DNA of 56,013 nt from Haloflavibacter putidus (GCF_006546625.1 NZ_VIAR01000016.1:1-56013), one strand, 5' to 3'. Shown: positions 17,312 to 25,400, numbered from the stretch's first letter. Notes: generated by a model not told the origin, from the letters alone. Made by a program: numbers and translations.

Positions 17312-17613
17312 AACATCAGCTGTACGCTAAAAAATTAAAAATCATCCAACGAAAAACACCAATCGAAAAAATACCTGCTTGTTAGTCAGCATCACAGTTT
17401 TTGATATAGACTTCTCGATACAACCGATTAAGAAAACTTACGCAATTCTCAATTGCTTGTTTTCTAAAACCGCCCACTCGAAGTGACAGTTAGGAGCCAT
17501 TGTCAGGTCGAGTGCTGATTTTTTGTAGCGATAGCGAAGAAAAAGCAGTGTATCGAGACCTAGTTTATTGACGAATTTTTTTGTAGTCTGCTAACACCCA
17601 TTTTTGAAATTTA
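17312..17613. repeat. 302-bp dispersed repeat, copy 1
   Basis: It is nearly identical to 19402-19703, with the same length and about six or seven substitutions by eye. It starts AACATCAGCTGTACGC and ends GAAATTTA. It contains a full mirror-core hairpin (17505-17561) and CTCGATACAACCG. No frame long enough for a protein is seen. Confidence 0.9.
17505..17561. repeat. Mirror-core hairpin repeat, copy 2
   Basis: This is the same unit as 14631, inside the 302-bp repeat. One base of the outer part of the mirror core differs (GTAGCG instead of GAAGCG). Confidence 0.8.
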
Positions 17614-17649
17614 TAACCACTCAGCAACTCACCAACTCACCACAATCAA

Positions 17650-17734
17650 AGAGATCTCTCCTATCGTCGAGATGACAGTTAAATAAAATTCTCGCTGTCA
17701 TTCCGATGGAGGAACGACATAGAAATCTTTTTCT
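17650..17734. repeat. REPIN-like inverted pair
   Basis: It is almost identical to the pair at 17196, including the spacer TTAAATAAAATTCTCG, so these two and the pair at 21029 form a recent subgroup. Confidence 0.8.
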
Positions 17735-17745
17735 ACTTAACCCAA

Positions 17746-17794
17746 AGATTCTGAATAAAACCTTTCCGCTGGTCAGCTTTTTTCAGAATGACAG
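17746..17794. repeat. Palindromic repeat R3, copy 4
   Basis: AGATTCTGAATAAAACC and GTCAGCTTTTTTCAGAAT are the arms, leading into GACAGG. It follows a REPIN-like pair directly, as does the copy at 21126. Confidence 0.75.
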
Positions 17795-18011
17795 GTCTTG
17801 GGAGTGTTTGCCCAATTTTGAATTTTTTTATTACCCACGACCACCTATTACCGACTAGGATCTACACAAAAAAACGAATATTGGAATTATCGAAATACGA
17901 AAAACGACCAACGACCAACGATAAACGCTCAACCAAAAACGCCAAACGCCCCACGACTCTCGCCCCACAACCCACGAATATACCAATACACGAATACACG
18001 AATAAAAACCT

Positions 18012-18019
18012 TATCTTCG
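18012..18019 (+). promoter_or_regulatory. Possible promoter -7 box of wecE
   Basis: TATCTTCG is one base off TAnnTTTG and lies 18 bp before the ATG. The identical octamer precedes the AsnB-like gene at 43101. Confidence 0.4.
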
Positions 18020-18037
18020 GGGCAATAATTTGTAGTT

Positions 18038-19162
18038 ATGATTCCGTTTAATAAGCCTTTTCAATCGGGGAAAGAAATTAATTATTTACAACAAGTTTTG
18101 GCCGTGAATAAGTTGGCGGGAAATGGCGTGTTTACCGAGCAAGTCCAAGCTTATTTTGAACAACATTACAATCTTAAAAAAGCTTTTTTAACCACTTCTT
18201 GCACAGATGCTTTAGAAATGGCTGCTTTACTGATAGAGGCTTCTCCCGAAGATGAAATTATTATGCCTTCCTATACTTTTGTTTCCACGGCTTTGGCTTT
18301 TGACCGGCAAGGGGCAAAAGTAATTTTTGCCGATGTAAAAAAAGAATTTCCAAACCTGTCGGTTGCTGCGGTTGCAGAAAAAATAACGCCTCGTACAAAA
18401 GCGATTGTGGTAGTGCATTATGCCGGTGTTCCGGTAGATATGGACGGAATTATGGCTTTAGCAAAAAAACATAATTTATATGTAATAGAAGACTGTGCTC
18501 ACGCCATAGGTGTAAAACAAGAGGCCGGATATCTTGGCAGTATCGGACATTTATCGACTTTTAGTTTTCACGAGACCAAAAACATAAGCAGTGGAGAAGG
18601 TGGAATTTTGGGTATCAACGATCCTATATTTGTAAAACGTGCAGAAATGATTTGGGAAAAAGGAACCAATCGCGCTGCTTTTTTTAGAGGCGAAACCACT
18701 GCTTATAATTGGAACGATACCGGCTCTTCTTTTATGCCGGCCGAGTTTATTGCAGCGGTTTTATTGGCACAACTCCCCGAAATTAAAAAGGTAAACCAAA
18801 AGCGCTTAGACTTATGGAATTATTATTACCAAAAATTAGAAGTTTTACAAAAAGAAAATAAAATAAAACTTCCGCAGCTGCCACAAAACACGCCCCACAA
18901 CGCACATATTTTTTATCTGCTTTGTTCTTCCGCCAACGAGCGTAATGATTTAATAGCTTTTTTAAAAGAGAAGAAAATTCATAGTGTTTTTCATTATTTA
19001 GGTCTGCATACCAGTCCGTATTATTTAAAAAACAATCCACAACAATCTTTACCCAATACTGAATATTTTGCAAGTTGTTTATTGCGCTTGCCTTTATATT
19101 ACGGCCTAAGTCAAGCAGAACAAGACCAGGTGATTGAAGCTATTTTTGAGTTTTATGAATAG
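18038..19162 (+). CDS. wecE: dTDP-4-amino-4,6-dideoxygalactose transaminase (WecE/RffA-like)
   Basis: This DegT/DnrJ/EryC1-family PLP enzyme aminates C4 of dTDP-4-keto-6-deoxyglucose with glutamate. The 374 residues open MIPFNKPFQSGKEINYLQQV, the WecE-type opening, and continue with the substrate segment TTSCTDALEMAALL, VIEDCAHAIGVK and the PLP lysine in FSFHETKNISSGEGG (near residue 181). The product would be Fuc4N or a similar 4-amino-6-deoxy sugar. It is transcribed alone from a TATCTTCG box; repeat strings start right after the stop codon. Confidence 0.88.
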   Translation: MIPFNKPFQSGKEINYLQQVLAVNKLAGNGVFTEQVQAYFEQHYNLKKAFLTTSCTDALEMAALLIEASPEDEIIMPSYTFVSTALAFDRQGAKVIFADVKKEFPNLSVAAVAEKITPRTKAIVVVHYAGVPVDMDGIMALAKKHNLYVIEDCAHAIGVKQEAGYLGSIGHLSTFSFHETKNISSGEGGILGINDPIFVKRAEMIWEKGTNRAAFFRGETTAYNWNDTGSSFMPAEFIAAVLLAQLPEIKKVNQKRLDLWNYYYQKLEVLQKENKIKLPQLPQNTPHNAHIFYLLCSSANERNDLIAFLKEKKIHSVFHYLGLHTSPYYLKNNPQQSLPNTEYFASCLLRLPLYYGLSQAEQDQVIEAIFEFYE

Positions 19163-19269
19163 TGAAAAAGTGAAAGAGTGAAAGAGTAAAGTAGCGTTAA
19201 GCCATATGCTTTAAGCTGTATGCTACTTAAATAATTTTAAATTTTGAGTTGTTTTATCCACATTCAGAA

Positions 19270-19357
19270 TAAAGACCCCTCCTTTCGTCGGGATGATAAA
19301 GGAAAAACAAAATAACGATGTCATTTCGCGGGAGGAACGACATAGAAATCTTTTTCT
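19270..19357. repeat. REPIN-like inverted pair, degenerate
   Basis: The left half AAAGACCCCTCCTTTCGTCG and the right half TGTCATTTCGCGGGAGGAAC are more diverged than other copies. The CTCTCCAAAACGGTCAATG tail is kept. Confidence 0.7.
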
Positions 19358-19401
19358 GTATTGTCTTTGAGTCTCTCCAAAACGGTCAATGTTTTTTGGG
19401 A

Positions 19402-19703
19402 AACATCAGCTGTACGCTAAAAAATTAAAAATCATCCAACGAAAAACACCAATCGAAAAAATACCAGCTTGTTAGTCAGTATTACAGTTTTTGATATAGA
19501 CTTCTCGATACAACCGATTAAGAAAACTTACGCAATTTTCAATTGCTTGTTTTCTAAAACCGCCCACTCGAAGTGACAGTTAGGAGCCATTGTCAGGTCG
19601 AGTGCTGATTTTTTGAAGCGATAGCGAAGAAAAAGCAGTGTATCGAGACCTAGTTTATTGATGAATTTTTTTGTAGTCTGCTAACACCCATTTTTGAAAT
19701 TTA
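19402..19703. repeat. 302-bp dispersed repeat, copy 2
   Basis: This is the partner of 17312-17613 in direct orientation. The two copies bracket wecE, so recombination between them would delete or duplicate wecE. Confidence 0.9.
19595..19651. repeat. Mirror-core hairpin repeat, copy 3
   Basis: It carries the intact mirror core GAAGCGATAGCGAAG and lies within the second 302-bp repeat. Confidence 0.8.
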
Positions 19704-19756
19704 CTCACCAACTCACCAACTCACCAACTCACAAACTCACGACTCACCCACTCAAA

Positions 19757-19843
19757 AAAGATTCCTCCTATCGTCGAAATGACAATTGGAAAGCAAAATA
19801 ATACTGTCATTTCGATGGAGGAACGACTGAGAAATCTTTTTCC
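19757..19843. repeat. REPIN-like inverted pair
   Basis: The left half AAAGATTCCTCCTATCGTCG then AAATGACA pairs well with the right half TGTCATTTCGATGGAGGAAC then GACTGAGAAATCTTTTT. Confidence 0.8.
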
Positions 19844-19926
19844 GCATTTGTGTTAAGACTATCCAAAACGACTCATGACTTAACTGTATAATGTATACTG
19901 TAGATTGTATATTGAGTAATTTTGTC

Positions 19927-19983
19927 AGGTCGAGTGCTGATTTTTTGAAGCGATAGCGAAGAAAAAGCAGTGTATCGAGACCT
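19927..19983. repeat. Mirror-core hairpin repeat, copy 4 (solo)
   Basis: It is identical to copy 3 over the full unit but without the rest of the 302-bp repeat, so the hairpin is an independent unit. Confidence 0.8.
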
Positions 19984-20039
19984 TATTTTAGCATCTCATT
20001 CCCGTTATTCATTATATGTAAGGTTATTGGTAGCAGACT

Positions 20040-20369
20040 TTATTCCAATGCCTTGATTTCTTGTTTTAGTTTTTTCAAATGACGATTTAAAATTGCCCAA
20101 ACTATTGAGTTGTCTATACTATCGTAGGCGTGTATTAATCTATTTCGGAAGCCAATAATTTGCTTATCATTCTCAATCTCTATAGTAGGTTTGATTTTTT
20201 TGAGTTTATTTAGAGCTTCTCCAATAATTGCTAATTGCCTTTCGACGGCACTTTGGGTTTTTAAATCATTCTGATAAACCTCAAAATCTGTAATGTCAAC
20301 CGTAAATTTCTCTATCAAATCGACAGCTATTAAAATATCAGATAGATATTTTTTGCTCTTTTCCGTCAT
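20040..20369 (-). CDS. hepT: HepT-like HEPN-domain toxin (DUF86)
   Basis: This is the HEPN RNase half of an MNT-HEPN toxin-antitoxin pair. The 109 residues include IGFRNRLIHAYDSIDNSIVW near residue 74. RNRLIHAY matches the family Rx4-6H catalytic motif, whose nearby Tyr is the residue modified by MntA-type antitoxins in characterised systems. The start overlaps the antitoxin gene by 32 bases, so translation is probably coupled. It runs against the surrounding operons and is set in a repeat-rich stretch. Confidence 0.88.
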   Translation of the reverse strand: MTEKSKKYLSDILIAVDLIEKFTVDITDFEVYQNDLKTQSAVERQLAIIGEALNKLKKIKPTIEIENDKQIIGFRNRLIHAYDSIDNSIVWAILNRHLKKLKQEIKALE

Positions 20370-20673
20370 AGATCAAAATTTTCGTTGAATCAATACTTTT
20401 TCTGAGAATAGGGTTTTTAATGGAAGTGTTTGTCAATAAATTGACTTTTCTTTGAAAGAACTGTTCCAACTTATCCCAAATATTCATAAGGTCTTCTCCG
20501 CGTTCAATTGGGTCATCATTATCAATCTCAATCAATAAATCAATATCGCTTGATTTCTCATTAAATTGATTTGTAATGGAAGAACCAAACGCGTACAGTT
20601 CTTTTACATTATGAGCTTTACACAATGTCAAGAAATCTGCCATTTTATCCTTAATAGACTCTTTCAAATTCAT
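20338..20673 (-). CDS. mntA: MntA-like minimal nucleotidyltransferase antitoxin
   Basis: This is the antitoxin half of an MNT-HEPN pair; characterised MntA proteins inactivate HepT by adding AMP to a tyrosine. The 111 residues have the nucleotidyltransferase motif GSSITNQFNEKSSDIDLLIE near residue 30, with the GS and the DxD (DID) that bind nucleotide and metal. A third acidic residue is not certain by eye. It is the first gene of a two-gene minus-strand unit; TATATTAG upstream could be a weak promoter box. Confidence 0.85.
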   Translation of the reverse strand: MNLKESIKDKMADFLTLCKAHNVKELYAFGSSITNQFNEKSSDIDLLIEIDNDDPIERGEDLMNIWDKLEQFFQRKVNLLTNTSIKNPILRKSIDSTKILIYDGKEQKISI

Positions 20674-20762
20674 AAGGCTAATATAATGGTTTTTTTCGAA
20701 ACCGTTTTTCTAATTTACTACCAGCTTGAGACTAAGCAGAATCTTAATACTAACTTTTGACC

Positions 20763-20896
20763 AGAAATTTCTCCTATCGTCGAAATGAACTGGGAAAACA
20801 AAACAACACTCGTAAAAAAGATCTCTCCTATCGTCGAGATGACACCGGGAAAACAAAACAACACTGTCCTTCGATGGAGAAACGACTGAGAAAATA
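20763..20896. repeat. REPIN-like cluster with two left halves
   Basis: Two left-type halves (AATTTCTCCTATCGTCGAAA and AGATCTCTCCTATCGTCGAG) are followed by one right-type half, TCCTTCGATGGAGAAACGAC. Confidence 0.7.
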
Positions 20897-21028
20897 AATG
20901 TGTTGATTAGTTAATTAGTTGATTCGCTTACTTCAAACGGTGGAAGATTTCATAAACTTTTAAATTAAAAACTCATAATTTAGCTAGCTGCCAAGTGAAC
21001 ACTGATCACTGAACACTGACCACAACCA

Positions 21029-21115
21029 AAGAGATCTCTCCTATCGTCGAGATGACAGTTAAATAAAATTCTCGTTGTCATTTCGATGGAGGAACGACTG
21101 AGAAATCTTTTTCTA
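21029..21115. repeat. REPIN-like inverted pair
   Basis: It has the same spacer (TTAAATAAAATTCTCG) as the pairs at 17196 and 17650, and an R3 palindrome follows it as at 17746. Confidence 0.8.
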
Positions 21116-21125
21116 CTTAACCCAG

Positions 21126-21174
21126 AGATTCTGAATAAAAGCTTCCCGCTGGTCAGCTTTTTTCAGAATGACAG
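21126..21174. repeat. Palindromic repeat R3, copy 5
   Basis: AGATTCTGAATAAAAGC and GTCAGCTTTTTTCAGAAT are the arms, leading into GACAGC. Confidence 0.75.
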
Positions 21175-21378
21175 CTCTGACGGGGGATGGTTGCTAAATT
21201 TTCTACTACTTACTACCCAAGACTCTCAACTAAAGACTAGCACCTACCCGAATACACGAATAAACGAATATTCGGAAAACAAAATAAAGCAATAAGCTCT
21301 ATGCAATAAGCTTTAAGCGAATGATTTTTTTGAAATTTTACTGACCACTGAATACTGACCTCTTACCAACTAAGCCAA

Positions 21379-21406
21379 AAAAGATTTCTCCTATCGTCGA
21401 AATGAC
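21379..21406. repeat. Solo left half of the REPIN-like repeat
   Basis: AAAAAAGATTTCTCCTATCG then TCGAAATGACA, with no right half nearby. It is the last such repeat before the AT-rich gene block. Confidence 0.7.
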
Positions 21407-21497
21407 AAATGCCCCATAAACAAATTCAAAAATCCTTCTTAAAAACCCATCTAATTTCTTTTAATCCCTTAAATTTGACTTTTTTAGAAAAAAAGCA

Positions 21498-22751
21498 ATG
21501 AGTGATATAATTTTAAAAGCCGAAAATGTATCCAAACAATACCGTTTAGGGGTTGTTGGTACCGGTACCTTGAGCCATGATTTAAACCGTTTTTGGCATC
21601 AAATACGCGGAAAAGAAGATCCATATACTAAGGTGGGAGCGGTAAACGACCGTAGTGCCAAGGCAGAAAGTGAATATGTATGGGCGTTACGCGACATTAA
21701 TTTTGAAGTAAAACGCGGGGAAGTCTTAGGTATTATTGGTAAAAACGGAGCCGGTAAATCTACACTTTTAAAAATCTTATCGCGGGTAACCGGCCCAACC
21801 ACCGGCAGTATTAAAACCCGCGGCCGTATTGCTTCTTTGTTAGAGGTAGGCACGGGCTTTCATCCCGAGCTTACCGGAAAAGAAAATATTTACCTTAACG
21901 GTGCTATCTTGGGAATGACCAAAGACGAGGTAAGTGAAAAATTAGACGAGATTGTAGAGTTTTCCGGCTGTAAACTTTATATAGATACCCCGGTAAAAAG
22001 ATATAGTAGCGGAATGCGCGTACGTTTGGCTTTTGCCGTAGCTGCCCATTTAGAACCGGATATTCTTGTAATAGACGAGGTATTGGCCGTTGGTGATGCA
22101 GAATTTCAAAAAAAGGCTATTGGTAAAATGCAGGATATTTCGCAAGGAGAAGGAAGAACAATTATTTTTGTTAGTCATGATATGGGAGCTGTTCAAAATT
22201 TGTGCAACAGATTGTTAATTTTAGAAAATGGAAAAACTTGCTTTGAAGGAGATGTTCAAGAAGGAATTGATAATTATTTAAAAGACAATGAAACGAAAGA
22301 TAGTGTTTACTTTAATCCTGACGTAACTACAGGTATTTTGAAATTAGAATTTTTAAATAGTAAAGGAGAGGTTGTACAAAATATAATGACCGGTCAAAAT
22401 GTGTTTGTCAGGTTGCACTATTTAAATGCAGAGCAGAAAAACTTATCTTTTACCGTAGCGTTTAGTGATACTAACGGTACTTTCATGTTTGGATGTAGAA
22501 GCGATATAGTTAATACTACTTTTAGAAAAAAAGAAGGAGTAGCTGTTTTACAGATACCTAAATGGCCGCTAAGTGAAGGAGTTTATCACTATAATATTCT
22601 TTGTCACTTCCGGGGACAACCTTTAGAATATAAGAAAGGAGTTGGGGCTATTACGGTATACAAAGGAGATTTTTACGGCACTGGTAAATTACCCGGAGGT
22701 AAAAAAGCTTTTTATGTAGATTATGACTGGAAGGAGAAGGAAGATGCTTAG
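21498..22751 (+). CDS. wzt: ABC transporter ATPase with carbohydrate-binding C-terminus (Wzt-like)
   Basis: This is the ATPase of an O-antigen/capsule exporter; in studied systems the C-terminal domain recognises the modified chain end. The 417 residues show Walker A GIIGKNGAGKST near residue 77, the LTGKENIYLNGAILG helix, YSSGMRVRLAFAVA (signature) and ILVIDEVLAVGD (Walker B), then FVSHDMGAV. A beta-rich Wzt_C domain spans about residues 275-410. G+C changes inside the gene: 35 of 60 bases at 21781-21840 but 19 of 60 at 22201-22260. This suggests a recombinant gene whose specificity domain came with the downstream cassette. Confidence 0.93.
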   Translation: MSDIILKAENVSKQYRLGVVGTGTLSHDLNRFWHQIRGKEDPYTKVGAVNDRSAKAESEYVWALRDINFEVKRGEVLGIIGKNGAGKSTLLKILSRVTGPTTGSIKTRGRIASLLEVGTGFHPELTGKENIYLNGAILGMTKDEVSEKLDEIVEFSGCKLYIDTPVKRYSSGMRVRLAFAVAAHLEPDILVIDEVLAVGDAEFQKKAIGKMQDISQGEGRTIIFVSHDMGAVQNLCNRLLILENGKTCFEGDVQEGIDNYLKDNETKDSVYFNPDVTTGILKLEFLNSKGEVVQNIMTGQNVFVRLHYLNAEQKNLSFTVAFSDTNGTFMFGCRSDIVNTTFRKKEGVAVLQIPKWPLSEGVYHYNILCHFRGQPLEYKKGVGAITVYKGDFYGTGKLPGGKKAFYVDYDWKEKEDA

Positions 22752-24111
22752 AAACTTTAAAAAAAAATTTTGGAAGTATATTATACCTAAAATTGCTAAA
22801 AAATTAGCTAAAAATAGAATAGAAGAAATTGACTTGCATCGAGAAAAAATTTTTAAGCAATTTCAAAGTGTTGGTGCGAATTGTACTCTAAATGGCGCAA
22901 ATTGGCGAATTAAATCTCCTAAGAAAATTATTCTTAGTAATAATATTCATATTGGTAATAATTTTTTTATGGATGGTAGAGGTGGAATTACAATCGCTAA
23001 CAATGTTCATATAGGCGAGAATGTAAGTATTATAAGTGCTTTTTCAAATTATGAAGGAAATGTTTTACCATTTGATCAAACGGTCAAATTTAGTCCTCTT
23101 CATATAGAGGAGAACGTTATAATAGATAGTGACGTTTCTATAATGCCTGGAGTACATATAGGAAAAGGGGCTATTATAGGAAGAGGGGCTGTGGTAAATA
23201 AAAATATTAAAGCTTACGAAATCGTTAGTGCGCCGGAAGTCAAGCATCTTAAATTTCGGAATGAAAGCCATTATATAAAGTTAGAAAAGGAAAAAAGGTT
23301 TGGTGATATAAAAGGTGCGGCAATGCTGGATTTGAATCAAAATTTTTTACCCACTTATAAAGAAAAGAGAGAAGCAAAGATAATATTTATATTAGGAACA
23401 GGGAGATCAGGGAGCAATGCTATTGTAAATATTCTTAATCAGAACCCTAATTGTAAAGCTTTTCACGAAGATATTCGACAATTAATACGAATAAGTACAA
23501 AATTGGCTGAGAATCCTAACCGTAAAGAGGATTATTTTAAAGAGCTAGAAGATATTTTTAATACTAAAATTTGGCAAGCATCCGATAATCAGATTTTAAT
23601 ACATTCCGATCAGCGCCTATGGAACCTTATTCCATTTTTAAAAGAATATTTTCCTAATTCTAAATATATTCATCTGGAACGAGAAAAGTATTCTTGCATT
23701 AAGTCTATGTATGCTAGGAATTGGTATGCTCAGAATGAATATCCCTATCTTATGGACCATGATTGGGCTAAATATAGACTACAAGCAAATAAAATTAATG
23801 TCTTATCCGATCATGATTGGCAAAAATTAGATGCTTTGGAAAAATGCGCTTGGTATTGGAATTTTATTAATAAGCAGATTGAAAATGAACTATCGCAAAT
23901 AGGAGAAGGTAGAGTGTTGAGTCTAAATTTGAAAAATTTAGAACAAACCAAAGCTAAATGGTCAAGGTTTATTTCCGAGGAGGATTTTAATTATAATATT
24001 GTAAAAACTAATCAAGTTAAAAAGAATCATTTAAATAAATATGAGAATATGGAGGAGGAAGAATTACGCAATAAAATTGATGCATTTTTAAATTTATCAA
24101 AAACCTTCTAA
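22744..24111 (+). CDS. Hexapeptide acyltransferase-sulfotransferase fusion
   Basis: I read this 455-residue protein as two enzymes. Residues about 45-165 are a left-handed beta-helix (IILSNNIHIGNNFF, ITIANNVHIGENVSI, VSIMPGVHIGKGAIIGRGAV) as in maltose/WbbJ-type O-acetyltransferases. Residues about 212-455 look like a PAPS sulfotransferase: phosphosulfate loop IIFILGTGRSGSNAIVNIL near residue 214 and YIHLEREKYSCIKSMYARNW as the 3'-phosphate strand-helix near residue 306. The ATG at 22744, 8 bases inside wzt and after GGAGAAGGAAG, is preferred over the ATG at 22723. It is AT-rich. The alternative of two separate functions cannot be excluded. Confidence 0.75.
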   Translation: MLRNFKKKFWKYIIPKIAKKLAKNRIEEIDLHREKIFKQFQSVGANCTLNGANWRIKSPKKIILSNNIHIGNNFFMDGRGGITIANNVHIGENVSIISAFSNYEGNVLPFDQTVKFSPLHIEENVIIDSDVSIMPGVHIGKGAIIGRGAVVNKNIKAYEIVSAPEVKHLKFRNESHYIKLEKEKRFGDIKGAAMLDLNQNFLPTYKEKREAKIIFILGTGRSGSNAIVNILNQNPNCKAFHEDIRQLIRISTKLAENPNRKEDYFKELEDIFNTKIWQASDNQILIHSDQRLWNLIPFLKEYFPNSKYIHLEREKYSCIKSMYARNWYAQNEYPYLMDHDWAKYRLQANKINVLSDHDWQKLDALEKCAWYWNFINKQIENELSQIGEGRVLSLNLKNLEQTKAKWSRFISEEDFNYNIVKTNQVKKNHLNKYENMEEEELRNKIDAFLNLSKTF

Positions 24112-24263
24112 GTACATAGATAATTATATTTTTATAAGATTATTATATAGGTCCACTAATGACATTATTTATTTTTAAATCATTTGTCAAATATGAAAAC
24201 ATTTAACTAAGTATAGAGCCGGAAAGTTATAAATGAAGCTTTAGCAAAAAGATTGGATATACA

Positions 24264-24815
24264 ATGAAAATAATTAGTACGCAAATAGAAGACTGTTTTA
24301 TAGTAGAACCCTCCGTTTTTAAAGATAATAGAGGGTATTTTATGGAAAGTTATAATTCCAAAGAATTTCAGAATAAAACAAATTTGCGAGTAAATTTTGT
24401 TCAAGATAATGAATCTATGTCCTCTTACGGTGTAATTAGAGGTTTACACGCACAGTTAGGAGCACATGCGCAAGCTAAATTAGTAAGAGTGGTAAAAGGA
24501 AAAGTTTTGGATGTTGTGGTAGATGCCCGATCTTCGTCCCCTAGTTTTGGAAAAATTGTTTCTAAGATATTAGATGCAGATAATAAAAAGCAATTATTTG
24601 TACCAAAAGGTTGTCTCCACGGATTTGCAGTTTTAGAAAATGATACCATATTTTCTTATAAGTGTGATGCATTTTATAATAAAGAAAGTGAAGTAGGAGT
24701 CAATCCTTTAGACTCTGATTTACAAATTGATTGGAAAGTAAAAATAGGTGCAGAAATTATTTCAAAAAAAGATAAAGAAGCTTCTAGTTGGGCTGAATTT
24801 TATAAGCAATTATAA
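24264..24815 (+). CDS. rfbC: dTDP-4-dehydrorhamnose 3,5-epimerase (RmlC/RfbC)
   Basis: This cupin-fold enzyme epimerises C3 and C5 of dTDP-4-keto-6-deoxyglucose in dTDP-rhamnose-type pathways. The 183 residues contain VIRGLHAQLGAHAQAKLVRV (near residue 57), with the catalytic His of RGLH, the core VDARSSSPSFGK, and VPKGCLHGFAVLEN. These are the family motifs, so it appears complete. rmlA, rmlB and rmlD are not in the window and must lie elsewhere if the product is rhamnose. It is preceded by 152 bp of non-coding AT-rich DNA. Confidence 0.92.
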   Translation: MKIISTQIEDCFIVEPSVFKDNRGYFMESYNSKEFQNKTNLRVNFVQDNESMSSYGVIRGLHAQLGAHAQAKLVRVVKGKVLDVVVDARSSSPSFGKIVSKILDADNKKQLFVPKGCLHGFAVLENDTIFSYKCDAFYNKESEVGVNPLDSDLQIDWKVKIGAEIISKKDKEASSWAEFYKQL

Positions 24816-24847
24816 GATTTTTACAATCGTTTATAACTTATCTATCT

Positions 24848-25099
24848 TTATTTCTCAAATTTAATCCGTTGCGCAAAATGTAGGTTTTGGTTGAGCACCA
24901 GTGCAAATTCTACGGGATCTTCCCAAGCATCGTAATTATATAAATCAATCAAAAATAAACAAGAACTTTTACGGTTAAAATAGTCAACTATTTCTTTTTT
25001 TCTTTTGCGGGCTGTTCGTTCTTGCACGCCAAAATACGCCTCTATGTGATAGGTATATAAAGGAGTGTAAAGAAAGTTATGTTTAACAGCCGCTTGCAT
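24848..25099 (-). CDS. Small HTH-like protein of unknown function
   Basis: The 83 residues include YHIEAYFGVQERTARKRKKE followed by IVDYFNRKSSCLFLIDLYNYD. The pattern of a short helix, a turn and a basic helix resembles a DNA-binding helix-turn-helix. Its layout parallels the next gene upstream (DLAAWQNLSLKSAQRKVRTI then KKHYKKEQHHVLNLEEVANYYDF), so the two look like distant paralogues in tandem, 6 bases apart. I do not recognise a named family. It converges on rfbC and opposes the local gene direction. Confidence 0.6.
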   Translation of the reverse strand: MQAAVKHNFLYTPLYTYHIEAYFGVQERTARKRKKEIVDYFNRKSSCLFLIDLYNYDAWEDPVEFALVLNQNLHFAQRIKFEK

Positions 25100-25105
25100 G
25101 CTAAC

Positions 25106-25321
25106 TTATTGTTTATTTATAGTTTGGCAGATTTGTACTAATATTTCTATGGGAAAATCGTAATAATTTGCTACTTCTTCCAAATTTAATACGTGATGCT
25201 GCTCTTTCTTATAGTGTTTTTTGATTGTACGAACTTTTCTTTGTGCCGATTTTAAGGACAAATTTTGCCAAGCTGCTAAATCTTTTGGTTTAATAATTTG
25301 GTATTTTTCTATATCTTTCAT
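25106..25321 (-). CDS. Small basic HTH-like protein of unknown function
   Basis: The 71 residues are basic, with IIKPKDLAAWQNLSLKSAQR followed by KVRTIKKHYKKEQ, a plausible helix-turn-helix in which the second helix carries many Lys and Arg. The C-terminal half VLNLEEVANYYDFPIEILVQ resembles that of its downstream neighbour. It is the first gene of a two-gene minus-strand unit that starts opposite a small membrane-peptide gene and a repeat-rich control region. DNA binding is inferred from composition only. Confidence 0.6.
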   Translation of the reverse strand: MKDIEKYQIIKPKDLAAWQNLSLKSAQRKVRTIKKHYKKEQHHVLNLEEVANYYDFPIEILVQICQTINKQ

Positions 25322-25400
25322 TGCTACATTTTTTTAAATTATTTTTTTACTTTTTAAAACCGATATAAAGCTACTTATGCTTGCCCAAAAAAGTTGTGAC

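Larger units (their letters stand above)
17012..18037. other. 1-kb repeat-rich spacer
   Basis: No gene is seen. In order: GAGGCAAAGAG-type strings right after the wzm stop codon, a REPIN-like pair, a 302-bp repeat that contains the mirror-core hairpin, a second REPIN-like pair, a palindromic R3 copy, AATACACGA strings, and a TATCTTCG box 18 bp before the wecE ATG. Confidence 0.85.
19163..20039. other. 0.9-kb repeat-rich spacer
   Basis: No gene is seen. It holds GAGTGAAAGAGT strings after wecE, a REPIN-like pair, the second 302-bp repeat, ACTCACCA strings, another REPIN-like pair and a fourth mirror-core hairpin next to the hepT-like gene. Confidence 0.85.
20674..21497. other. 0.8-kb repeat-rich spacer before wzt
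   Basis: No gene is seen. It holds three left-type half-repeats, two right-type halves, a palindromic R3 copy and short strings such as CTGATCACTGAACACTGACC. No strong promoter box was found before wzt; AAATTTGACTTTTTTAG at 21472-21488 is the best AT-rich candidate. Confidence 0.8.

Noticed and set aside
22723-22743. ATG at 22723 as the start of the acyltransferase-sulfotransferase
   Set aside because: The ATG at 22744 follows GGAGAAGGAAG and gives a minimal overlap with wzt.
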